From contig OZ023206.1 in the NCBI GenBank assembly GCA_963995525.1, forward strand, positions 868,001 through 932,000: a DNA stretch of 64,000 nucleotides, given 5' to 3'. The translations under genes were made by a program, and so were the position numbers. Within the stretch, counting starts at the first letter, position 1, and every line of letters begins with the position of its first letter. This stretch comes from Escarpia spicata (lineage: Eukaryota > Annelida > Polychaeta > Sabellida > Siboglinidae). Positions 10,200 to 20,472 of this stretch are shown here, in pieces. The notes under the pieces are model-generated. The model was given only the letters and a program-made list of their open reading frames with translations. It was not told where the DNA came from and ran no database searches.

Positions 10200-10548
10200 T
10201 ATAGTAGTATAGTATTATAGTAGTATAGTATTATAGTAGTATAGTATTATAGTAGTATAGTAGTATAGTAGTATAGTAGGATAGTAGTATAGTAGTATAG
10301 TAGGATAGTAGTATAGTAGGATTGTAGTATAGTAGGATAGTAGTATAGTAGGATAGTAGTATAGTAGGATAGTAGTATAGTAGTATAGTAGGATAGTAGT
10401 ATAGTAGGATAGTAGTATAGTAGTATAGTAGTATAGTAGGATAGTAGTATAGTAGGATAGTAGTATAGTAGTATAGTAGTATAGTAGGATAGTAGTATAG
10501 TAGGATAGTAGTATAGTAGGATAGTTGGATAGTAGTATAGTAGTGTAG
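10200..10548. repeat. 8-bp TAG-motif spacer
   Basis: Octamer spacer beginning with three TATTATAG variants, then TAGTATAG/TAGGATAG alternation. A TAGTTGGATAG variant lies just before the next block. Nothing else is visible. Confidence 0.93.
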
Positions 10549-10860
10549 GATGGAGGAGCCATGTTATGTTGGATTTGGAAAGTGTAGGAAGGATAAGCCA
10601 TGTTATGTTGAAGTTGGAGAGTGTGGGATGGAGGAGTCATGCTGTGTTGGAGTTGGAGAGTGTAGGATGGAGGAACCATGTTATGTTGGAGTTGGAGAGT
10701 GTAGGATGGAGTAGCCATGTTATTTTGGAGTTGGAGAGTGCAGTATGGAGGAGCCATGCTATGTTGGAGTTGGAGAGTGTAGGATGGAGAAGCCATGTTA
10801 TGTTGAAGTTGGAGAGTGTGGGATGGAGGAGTCATGCTGTGTTGGAGTTGGAGAGTGTAG
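10549..10860 (+). repeat. 39-bp long block, eight units
   Basis: The last long block of the array. Unit 1 (GGATTTGGAAAG) is followed directly by unit 3 (GGAAGGATAAGCC), so unit 2 is deleted. Unit 6 has GGAGTAGCC. The block ends GATTTTAG like the block at 9245. Confidence 0.94.
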
Positions 10861-11014
10861 GATTTTAGTATAGTAGTAGTATATTAGTGTAGTAGTATTA
10901 TAGTAGTATAGTAGTAGTATAGTAGTAGGATAGTAGTAGCATAGTAGTATAGTAGCATAGTAGTATAGTATTATAGTAGTATAGTAGTATAGTAGTATAG
11001 TAGTATAATAGTAT
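10861..11014. repeat. Terminal TAG-motif spacer
   Basis: A type 1 spacer that follows the standard variant order and is cut off at TATAATAGTAT, the point where other copies continue with AGTAGCATAG. Position 11015 is already the first base of the 326-bp satellite. Confidence 0.93.
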
Positions 11015-11340
11015 GGTCTTACCCCAAATAGATGTTTTGCATGTTACAAATCTTCACGAAGGCTAGATTGATATCAAGCTACACACATAACTAGATTAAC
11101 CCCAAATGGGAATGCATGTTACCGTTTTATCCCCGTCACGTAAGTTACAAGAACATATTACATAAGTTATAGGTGTGAAAACTCATCCCCATTTCAAGTT
11201 TTTTCATGTCTAAAGCAGCAGTACCTTCAGTACTCACGAGACAAACATGTCCCATATCAAAGTGTTCGAAAAAAATTAATGCATATCACAGCAAAACGGT
11301 ATTTGTAGTGCACTTTTTTCGGCGGAAGGATCTTTAATGT
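11015..11340 (+). repeat. First satellite monomer at the array edge
   Basis: Full-length 326-bp monomer directly abutting the minisatellite. It carries an edge-specific change: the second ACGTAAGTTA element reads ACATAAGTTA (about 11160), a C-to-T change at a CpG. It also has CATTTCAAG with TTTTTTCATG, an unusual combination. It is otherwise close to the class with TTAACCCC and TTTTATCCCC. Confidence 0.93.
11138..11169 (+). other. Twin ACGTAAGTTA element (example in monomer 1)
   Basis: Each monomer holds a 10-bp direct repeat ACGTAAGTTA at positions 124-133 and 146-155, starts 22 bp apart, about two helical turns. The second copy overlaps the palindrome TTACGTAA, close to the site known for PAR-bZIP/NFIL3 factors. 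The element is kept in nearly all monomers I read, although this first copy has a mutated right half. Protein binding is inference only. Confidence 0.6.
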
Positions 11341-11992
11341 GGTCTTACCCCAAATAGATGTTTTGCATGTTACAAATCTTCACGAAGGCTAGATTGATAT
11401 CAAGCTACACACATAACTAGATTAATCACAAATGGGAATGCGTGTTACCGTTCTATCTCCATCACGTAAGTTACAAGAACATATTACGTAAGTTATAGGT
11501 GTGAAAACTAATCCCCATTTGAAGTTTTTTCTTATCTAAAGCAGCAGTACATTCAGTACTCACGAGACAAACATGTCCAATGTCAAAGTGTTCGAAAAAA
11601 ATTAATGCATATCACAGCAAAACGGTATTTGTAGTGCACTTTTTTCGGCGGAAGGATCCTTAATGTGGTCTTATCCCAAATAGATGATTTGCATGTTACA
11701 AATCTTCACGAAGGCTAGATTGATATCAAGCTACACACATAACTAGATTAACCCCAAATGGGAATGCATGTTACCGTTTTATCCCCGTCACGTAAGTTAC
11801 AAGAACATATTACGTAAGTTATAGGTGTGAAAACTCATCCCCATTTGAAGTTTTTTCTTGTCTAAAGCAGCAGTACCTTCAGTACTCACGAGACAAACAT
11901 GTCCCATATCAAAGTGTTCGAAAAAAATTAATGCATATCACAGCAAAACGGTATTTGTAATGCACTTTTTTCGGCGGAAGGATATTTAATGT

Positions 11993-13950
11993 GGTCTTAC
12001 CCCAAATAGATGTTTTGCATGTTACAAATCTTCACGAAGGCTAGATTGATATCAAGCTACACACATAACTAGATTAACCCCAAATGGGAATGCATGTTAC
12101 CGTTTTATCCCAGTCACGTAAGTTACAAGAACATATTACGTAAGTTATAGGTGTGAAAACTCATCCCCATTTGATGTTTTATCTTGTCTAAAGCAGCAGT
12201 ACATTCAGTACTCACGAGACAAACATGTCCCATGTCAAAATGTTCGAAAAAAATTAATGCATATCACAGCAAAACGGTATTTGTAGTGCACTTTTTTCGG
12301 CGGAAGGATCCTTAATGTGGTCTTACCCCAAATAGATGTTTTGCATGTTACAAATCTTCACGAAGGCTAGATTGATATAAAGCTACACACATAACTAGAT
12401 TAACCCCAAAAAATGGAATGCATGTTACCGTTTTATCCCCGTCACGTAAGTTACAAGAACATATTACGTAAGTTATAGGTGTGAAAACTCATCCCCATTT
12501 GAAGTTTTTTCTTGTCTAAAGCAGCAGTACCTTCAGTACTCACGAGACAAACATGTCCCATATCAAAGTTTTCGAAAAAAATTAATGCAAATCACAGCAA
12601 AACGGTATTTGTAGTGCACTTTTTTCGGCGGAAGGATCTTTAATGTGGTCTTACCCCAAATATATGTTTTGCACGTTACAAATCTTCACGAAGGCTAGAT
12701 TGATATCAAGCTACACACATAACTAGATTAACCCCAAATGGGAATGCATGTTACCGTTTTATCCCCGTCACGTAAGTTACAAGAACATATTACGTAAGTT
12801 ATAGGTGTGAAAACTCATCCCCATTTGATGTTTTATCTTGTCTAAAGCAGCAGTACATTCAGTACTCACGAGACAAACATGTCCCATGTGAAAATGTTCG
12901 AAAAAAATTAATGCATATCACAGCAAAACGGTATTTGTAGTGCACTTTTTTCGGCGGAAGGATCCTTAATGTGGTCTTACCCCAAATAGATGTTTTGCAT
13001 GTTACAAATCTTCACGAAGGCTAGATTGATATAAAGCTACACACATAACTAGATTAACCCCAAATGGGAATGCATGTTACCGTTTTATCCCCGTCACGTA
13101 AGTTACAAGAACATATTACGTAAGTTATAGGTGTGAAAACTCATCCCCATTTGAAGTTTTTTCTTGTCTAAAGCAGCAGTACCTTCAGTACTGACGAGAC
13201 AAACATGTCCCATATCAAAGTTTTCGAAAAAAATTAATGCAAATCACAGCAAAACGGTATTTGTAGTGCACTTTTTTCGGCGGAAGGATCTTTAATGTGG
13301 TCTTACCCCAAATATATGTTTTGCACGTTACAAATCTTCACGAAGGCTAGATTGATATCAAGCTACACACATAACTAGATTAACCCCAAATGGGAATGCA
13401 TGTTACCGTTTTATCCCCGTCACGTAAGTTACAAGAACATATTACGTAAGTTATAGGTGTGAAAACTCATCCCCATTTGATGTTTTATCTTGTGTAAAGC
13501 AGCAGTACATTCAGTACTCACGAGACAAACATGTCCCATGTCAAAATGTTGGAAAAAAATTAATGCATATCACAGCAAAACGGTATTTGTAGTGCACTTT
13601 TTTCGGCGGAAGGATCCTTAATGTGGTCTTACCCCAAATAGATGTTTTGCATGTTACAAATCTTCACGAAGGGTAGATTGATATCAAGCTACACACATAA
13701 CTAGATTAACCCCAAATGGGAATGCATGTTACCGTTTTATCCCCGTCACGTAAGTTACAAGAACATATTACGTAAGTTATAGGTGTGAAAACTCATCCCC
13801 ATTTGAATTTTGTTCTTGTCTAAAGCAGCAGTACCTTCAGTACTCACGAGACAAACATGTCCCATATCAAAGTGTTCGAAAAAAATTAATGCATATCACA
13901 GCAAAACGGTATTTGTAGTTCACTTTTTTCGGCGGAAGGATCCTTAATGT
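11993..13950 (+). repeat. 1958-bp hexamer higher-order repeat, copy 1
   Basis: Six monomers with distinct markers in order: CCCAGTCACG; CCCCAAAAAATGG with GATATAAAGC; TATATG with GCACG; CTGACGAG (13191); GTGTAAAG with GTTGGAAAA; and GGGTAGATTG with GAATTTTG. The length is 6 x 326 + 2 because of a 2-bp insertion in monomer 2. The whole block is repeated next door with almost no change. Confidence 0.93.
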
Positions 13951-15908
13951 GGTCTTACCCCAAATAGATGTTTTGCATGTTACAAATCTTCACGAAGGCT
14001 AGATTGATATCAAGCTACACACATAACTAGATTAACCCCAAATGGGAATGCATGTTACCGTTTTATCCCAGTCACGTAAGTTACAAGAACATATTACGTA
14101 AGTTATAGGTGTGAAAACTCATCCCCATTTGATGTTTTATCTTGTCTAAAGCAGCAGTACATTCAGTACTCACGAGACAAACATGTCCCATGTCAAAATG
14201 TTCGAAAAAAATTAATGCATATCACAGCAAAACGGTATTTGTAGTGCACTTTTTTCGGCGGAAGGATCCTTAATGTGGTCTTACCCCAAATAGATGTTTT
14301 GCATGTTACAAATCTTCACGAAGGCTAGATTGATATAAAGCTACACACATAACTAGATTAACCCCAAAAAATGGAATGCATGTTACCGTTTTATCCCCGT
14401 CACGTAAGTTACAAGAACATATTACGTAAGTTATAGGTGTGAAAACTCATCCCCATTTGAAGTTTTTTCTTGTCTAAAGCAGCAGTACCTTCAGTACTCA
14501 CGAGACAAACATGTCCCATATCAAAGTTTTCGAAAAAAATTAATGCAAATCACAGCAAAACGGTATTTGTAGTGCACTTTTTTCGGCGGAAGGATCTTTA
14601 ATGTGGTCTTACCCCAAATATATGTTTTGCACGTTACAAATCTTCACGAAGGCTAGATTGATATCAAGCTACACACATAACTAGATTAACCCCAAATGGG
14701 AATGCATGTTACCGTTTTATCCCCGTCACGTAAGTTACAAGAACATATTACGTAAGTTATAGGTGTGAAAACTCATCCCCATTTGATGTTTTATCTTGTC
14801 TAAAGCAGCAGTACATTCAGTACTCACGAGACAAACATGTCCCATGTCAAAATGTTCGAAAAAAATTAATGCATATCACAGCAAAACGGTATTTGTAGTG
14901 CACTTTTTTCGGCGGAAGGATCCTTAATGTGGTCTTACCCCAAATAGATGTTTTGCATGTTACAAATCTTCACGAAGGCTAGATTGATATAAAGCTACAC
15001 ACATAACTAGATTAACCCCAAATGGGAATGCATGTTACCGTTTTATCCCCGTCACGTAAGTTACAAGAACATATTACGTAAGTTATAGGTGTGAAAACTC
15101 ATCCCCATTTGAAGTTTTTTCTTGTCTAAAGCAGCAGTACCTTCAGTACTGACGAGACAAACATGTCCCATATCAAAGTTTTCGAAAAAAATTAATGCAA
15201 ATCACAGCAAAACGGTATTTGTAGTGCACTTTTTTCGGCGGAAGGATCTTTAATGTGGTCTTACCCCAAATATATGTTTTGCACGTTACAAATCTTCACG
15301 AAGGCTAGATTGATATCAAGCTACACACATAACTAGATTAACCCCAAATGGGAATGCATGTTACCGTTTTATCCCCGTCACGTAAGTTACAAGAACATAT
15401 TACGTAAGTTATAGGTGTGAAAACTCATCCCCATTTGATGTTTTATCTTGTGTAAAGCAGCAGTACATTCAGTACTCACGAGACAAACATGTCCCATGTC
15501 AAAATGTTGGAAAAAAATTAATGCATATCACAGCAAAACGGTATTTGTAGTGCACTTTTTTCGGCGGAAGGATCCTTAATGTGGTCTTACCCCAAATAGA
15601 TGTTTTGCATGTTACAAATCTTCACGAAGGGTAGATTGATATCAAGCTACACACATAACTAGATTAACCCCAAATGGGAATGCATGTTACCGTTTTATCC
15701 CCGTCACGTAAGTTACAAGAACATATTACGTAAGTTATAGGTGTGAAAACTCATCCCCATTTGAATTTTGTTCTTGTCTAAAGCAGCAGTACCTTCAGTA
15801 CTCACGAGACAAACATGTCCCATATCAAAGTGTTCGAAAAAAATTAATGCATATCACAGCAAAACGGTATTTGTAGTTCACTTTTTTCGGCGGAAGGATC
15901 CTTAATGT
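13951..15908 (+). repeat. 1958-bp hexamer higher-order repeat, copy 2
   Basis: Repeats the six-monomer marker order of 11993-13950, including the 2-bp insertion (CCCCAAAAAATGG at 14362) and CTGACGAG at 15149. The one difference I noticed is CATGTCAAAATG here versus CATGTGAAAATG in copy 1. Such near identity implies a very recent duplication, or an assembly artefact. Confidence 0.93.
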
Positions 15909-17212
15909 GGTCTTACCCCAAATAGATGTTTTGCATGTTACAAATCTTCACGAAGGCTAGATTGATATCAAGCTACACACATAACTAGATTAACCCCAAA
16001 TGGGAATGCATGTTACCGTTTTATCCCCGTCACGTAAGTTACAAGAACATATTACGTAAGTTATAGGTGTGAAAACTCATCCCCATTTGAAGTTTTTTCT
16101 TGTCTAAAGCAGCAGTACCTTCAGTACTCACGAGACAAACATGTCCCATATCAAACTTTTCGAAAAAAATTAATGCAAATCACAGCAAAACGGTATTTGT
16201 AGTGCACTTTTTTCGGCGGAAGGATCTTTAATGTGGTCTTACCCCAAATATATGTTTTGCACGTTACAAATCTTCACGAAGGCTAGATTGATATCAAGCT
16301 ACACACATAACTAGATTAACCCCAAATGGGAATGCATGTTACCGTTTTATCCCCGTCACGTAAGTTACAAGAACATATTACGTAAGTTATAGGTGTGAAA
16401 ACTCATCCCCATTTGATGTTTTATCTTGTCTAAAGCAGCAGTACATTCAGTACTCACGAGACAAACATGTCCCATGTCAAAATGTTCGAAAAAAATTAAT
16501 GCATATCACAGCAAAACGGTATTTGTAGTGCACTTTTTTCGGCGGAAGGATCCTTAATGTGGTCTTACCCCAAATAGATGTTTTGCATGTTACAAATCTT
16601 CACGAAGGCTAGATTGATATAAAGCTACACACATAACTAGATTAACCCCAAATGGGAATGCATGTTACCGTTTTATCCCCGTCACGTAAGTTACAAGAAC
16701 ATATTACGTAAGTTATAGGTGTGAAAACTCATCCCCATTTGAAGTTTTTTCTTGTCTAAAGCAGCAGTACCTTCAGTACTCACGAGACAAACATGTCCCA
16801 TGTCAAAATGTTGGAAAAAAATTAATGCATATCACAGCAAAACGGTATTTGTAGTGCACTTTTTTCGGCGGAAGGATCCTTAATGTGGTCTTACCCCAAA
16901 TAGATGTTTTGCATGTTACAAATCTTCACGAAGGGTAGATTGATATCAAGCTACACACATAACTAGATTAACCCCAAATGGGAATGCATGTTACCGTTTT
17001 ATCCCCGTCACGTAAGTTACAAGAACATATTACGTAAGTTATAGGTGTGAAAACTCATCCCCATTTGAATTTTGTTCTTGTCTAAAGCAGCAGTACCTTC
17101 AGTACTCACGAGACAAACATGTCCCATATCAAAGTGTTCGAAAAAAATTAATGCATATCACAGCAAAACGGTATTTGTAGTTCACTTTTTTCGGCGGAAG
17201 GATCCTTAATGT
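15909..17212 (+). repeat. Third, deleted copy of the hexamer (four monomers)
   Basis: Continues the 12-16 kb series but has only four monomers. The monomer at 16561-16886 is a chimera: its left part has GATATAAAGC and ACCTTCAG like 14931, and its right part has CATGTCAAAATG and GTTGGAAAA like 15257. This marks the site of an unequal exchange between about 16770 and 16800. Confidence 0.88.
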
Positions 17213-17864
17213 GGTCTTACCCCAAATAGATGTTTTGCATGTTACAAATCTTCACGAAGGCTAGATTGATATCAAGCTACACACATAACTAGATTAACCC
17301 CAAATGGGAATGCATGTTACCGTTTTATCCCCGTCACGTAAGTTACAAGAACATATTACGTAAGTTATAGGTGTGAAAACTCATCCCCATTTGATGTTTT
17401 ATCTTGTCTAAAGCAGCAGTACATTCAGTACTCACGAGACAAACATGTCCCATGACAAAATGTTCGAAAAAAATTAATGCATATCACAGCAAAACGGTAT
17501 TTGTAGTTCACTTTTTTCGGCGGAAGGATCCTTAATGTGGTCTTACCCCAAATAGATGTTTTGCATGTTACAAATCTTCACGAAGGCTAGATTGATATCA
17601 AGCTACACACATAACTAGATTAACCCCAAATGGGAATGCATGTTACCGTTTTATCCCCGTCACGTAAGTTACAAGAACATATTACGTAAGTTATAGGTGT
17701 GAAAACTCATCCCCATTTGAAGTTTTTTCTTGTCTAAAGCAGCAGTACCTTCAGTACTCACGAGACAAACATGTCCCATATCAATGTGTTCGAAAAAAAT
17801 TAATGCATATCACAGCAAAACGGTATTTGTAGTGCACTTTGTTCGGCGGAAGGATCTTTAATGT
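17213..17864 (+). repeat. Two unpaired 326-bp monomers
   Basis: Two monomers bridging the hexamer and tetramer blocks. The first carries CATGACAAAATG and GTAGTTCAC, markers that recur near 38.0, 44.8, 47.8 and 54.3 kb. The second ends with CATATCAATGTG and CTTTGTTCGG, which also close the following tetramer. Confidence 0.88.
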
Positions 17865-19168
17865 GGTCTTACCCCAAATAGATGTTTTGCATGTTACAAA
17901 TCTTCACGAAGGCTAGATTGATATCAAGCTACACACATAACTAGATTAATCACAAATGGGAATGCATGTTACCGTTCTATCTCCGTCACGTAAGTTACAA
18001 GAACATATTACGTAAGTTATAGGTGTGAAAACTAATCCCCATTTGAAGTTTTTTCTTGTGTAAAGCAGCAGTACATTCAGTACTCACGAGACAAACGTGT
18101 CCCATATCAAAGTGTTCGAAAAAAATTAATGCATATCACAGCAAAACGGTATTTGTAGTGCACTTTTTTCGGCGGAATGATCTTTAATGTGGTCTTACCC
18201 CAAATAGATGTTTTGCACGTTACAAATCTTCACGAAGGCTAGATTGATATCAAGCTACACACATAACTAGATTAACCCCAAATGGGAATGCATGTTACCG
18301 TTTTATCCCCGTCACGTAAGTTACAAGAACATATTACGTAAGTTATAGGTGTGAAAACTCATCCCCATTTGAATTTTTTTCTTGTCTAAAGCAGCAGTAC
18401 CTTCAGTACTCACGAGACAAACATGTCCCATGTCCAAGTGTTCGAAAAAAATTAATGCATATCACAGCAAAACGGTATTTGTAGTGCACTTTTTTCGGTG
18501 GAAGGATCCTTAATGTGGTCTTACCCCAAATATATGTTTTGCATGTTACAAATCTTCACGAAGGCTAGATTGATATCAATCTACACACATAATTATATTA
18601 ACCACAAATGGGAATGCATGTTACCGTTCTATCTCCGTCACGTAAGTTACAAGAACATATTACGTAAGTTATAGGTATGAAAACTCATCACCATTTCAAG
18701 TTTTATCTTGTCTAAAGCTGCAGTACCTTCAGTACTCACGAGACAAACATGTCCCATGTCCAAATGTTCGAAAAAAATTAATGCATATCACAGCAAAACG
18801 GTATTTGTAGTGCACTTTTTTCGGTGGAAGGATCCTTAATGTGGTCTTACCCCAAATAGATGTTTTGCATGTTACAAATCTTCACGAAGGCTAGATTGAT
18901 ATCAAGCTACACACATAACTAGATTAATCACAAATGGGAATGCATGTTACCGTTCTATCTCCGTCACGTAAGTTACAAGAACATATTACGTAAGTTATAG
19001 GTGTGAAAACTCATCCCCATTTGAAGTTTTTTCTTGTCTAAAGCAGCAGTACCTTCAGTACTCACGAGACAAACATGTCCCATATCAATGTGTTCGAAAA
19101 AAATTAATGCATATCACAGCAAAACGGTATTTGTAGTGCACTTTGTTCGGCGGAAGGATCTTTAATGT
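17865..19168 (+). repeat. 1304-bp tetramer higher-order repeat, copy 1
   Basis: Four monomers marked by AAACGTGTCC with GGAATGATC; TTTGCACG with GAATTTTTTTC; CAATCTACAC with AATTATATT and AAAGCTGCAG; and a TTAATCAC monomer ending CTTTGTTCGG (19145). Each marker reappears exactly 1304 bp later. Confidence 0.93.
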
Positions 19169-20472
19169 GGTCTTACCCCAAATAGATGTTTTGCATGTTA
19201 CAAATCTTCACGAAGGCTAGATTGATATCAAGCTACACAAATAACTAGATTAATCACAAATGGGAATGCATGTTACCGTTCTATCTCCGTCACGTAAGTT
19301 ACAAGAACATATTACGTAAGTTATAGGTGTGAAAACTAATCCCCATTTGAAGTTTTTTCTTGTGTAAAGCAGCAGTACATTCAGTACTCACGAGACAAAC
19401 GTGTCCCATATCAAAGTGTTCGAAAAAAATTAATGCATATCACAGCAAAACGGTATTTGTAGTGCACTTTTTTCGGCGGAATGATCTTTAATGTGGTCTT
19501 ACCCCAAATAGATGTTTTGCACGTTACAAATCTTCACGAAGGCTAGATTGATATCAAGCTACACACATAACTAGATTAACCCCAAATGGGAATGCATGTT
19601 ACCGTTTTATCCCCGTCACGTAAGTTACAAGAACATATTACGTAAGTTATAGGTGTGAAAACTCATCCCCATTTGAATTTTTTTCTTGTCTAAAGCAGCA
19701 GTACCTTCAGTACTCACGAGACAAACATGTCCCATGTCCAAGTGTTCGAAAAAAATTAATGCATATCACAGCAAAACGGTATTTGTAGTGCACTTTTTTC
19801 GGTGGAAGGATCCTTAATGTGGTCTTACCCCAAATATATGTTTTGCATGTTACAAATCTTCACGAAGGCTAGATTGATATCAATCTACACACATAATTAT
19901 ATTAACCACAAATGGGAATGCATGTTACCGTTCTATCTCCGTCACGTAAGTTACAAGAACATATTACGTAAGTTATAGGTATGAAAACTCATCACCATTT
20001 CAAGTTTTATCTTGTCTAAAGCTGCAGTACCTTCAGTACTCACGAGACAAACATGTCCCATGTCCAAATGTTCGAAAAAAATTAATGCATATCACAGCAA
20101 AACGGTATTTGTAGTGCACTTTTTTCGGTGGAAGGATCCTTAATGTGGTCTTACCCCAAATAGATGTTTTGCATGTTACAAATCTTCACGAAGGCTAGAT
20201 TGATATCAAGCTACACACATAACTAGATTAATCACAAATGGGAATGCATGTTACCGTTCTATCTCCGTCACGTAAGTTACAAGAACATATTACGTAAGTT
20301 ATAGGTGTGAAAACTCATCCCCATTTGAAGTTTTTTCTTGTCTAAAGCAGCAGTACCTTCAGTACTCACGAGACAAACATGTCCCATATCAAAGTGTTCG
20401 AAAAAAATTAATGCATATCACAGCAAAACGGTATTTGTACTGCACTTTTTTCGGCGGAAGGATCTTTAATGT
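19169..20472 (+). repeat. 1304-bp tetramer higher-order repeat, copy 2
   Basis: Repeats the tetramer order, including AAAGCTGCAG (20018). The fourth monomer diverges at its right end, with CATATCAAAG and GTACTGCAC in place of CATATCAATG and CTTTGTTCGG, so the exchange point lies inside it. Confidence 0.92.

Larger units (their letters stand above)
1..11014 (+). repeat. Compound minisatellite array (8-bp TAG motif plus 39-bp blocks)
   Basis: This is a composite tandem array of two motifs. The spacers are runs of an 8-bp unit, TAGTATAG, often TAGGATAG and sometimes TAGCATAG, with 11-bp slippage forms such as TAGTAGTATAG. Set into them are blocks of a 39-bp unit containing GGAGGAGCCATG, TTATGTTGGAG and TTGGAGAGTGTAG. 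Long blocks (usually nine units) alternate with short blocks (two units plus a remnant), giving a composite repeat of mostly 0.75-1.07 kb. The left end is cut by the window edge and the right end stops abruptly at 11014. The + strand is extremely poor in C. No gene is supported. The family is not one I can name. Confidence 0.97.

Noticed and set aside
851..10835. Long minus-strand open frames (up to about 330 codons) rich in Leu, Tyr, Thr and Ile, starting with a 13-residue repeat
   Set aside because: The reverse complement of TAGTATAG has no stop in any frame, so any length of it stays open. The 39-bp unit is divisible by 3 and equally open. Frames overlap in more than one phase and vary in length with repeat number. 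No codon bias, splice structure or conserved start supports a gene.
478..10868. Plus-strand open frames of about 113-133 codons over each 39-bp block, with a Cys- and Glu-rich 13-residue repeat
   Set aside because: Two of the three + frames are open in the same blocks, ending as soon as the TAG spacer begins. Changes between copies include non-synonymous ones in every frame, and GGTTGAAGG in the block at 9245 interrupts one of them. This is a by-product of a unit length divisible by 3.
1..11014. Telomeric or interstitial telomeric repeat
   Set aside because: TAGTATAG and TAGGATAG look superficially similar to TTAGGG-type motifs, but no run of TTAGGG, TTAGG or TTTAGGG occurs on either strand.
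11262..11320. Pol III promoter or tRNA-derived SINE origin (GTTCGA core followed by T6)
   Set aside because: GTGTTCGAAAA resembles only the core of a B box and T6 downstream could be a terminator, but I found no acceptable A box at the expected distance and no tRNA-like fold. Tandem head-to-tail structure also argues for a satellite, not a SINE.
11206..11337. A 43-codon open frame within each satellite monomer (ATG in monomers with TTTTTTCATG, otherwise TTG), lengthened to 62 codons where a 2-bp insertion occurs at 45764, 48700 and 55222
   Set aside because: Variation between copies changes residues freely (for example CCT/CAT and ATA/ATG), most copies lack the ATG, and the longer versions are frameshifts into the next monomer. 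No sign of selection on the protein.
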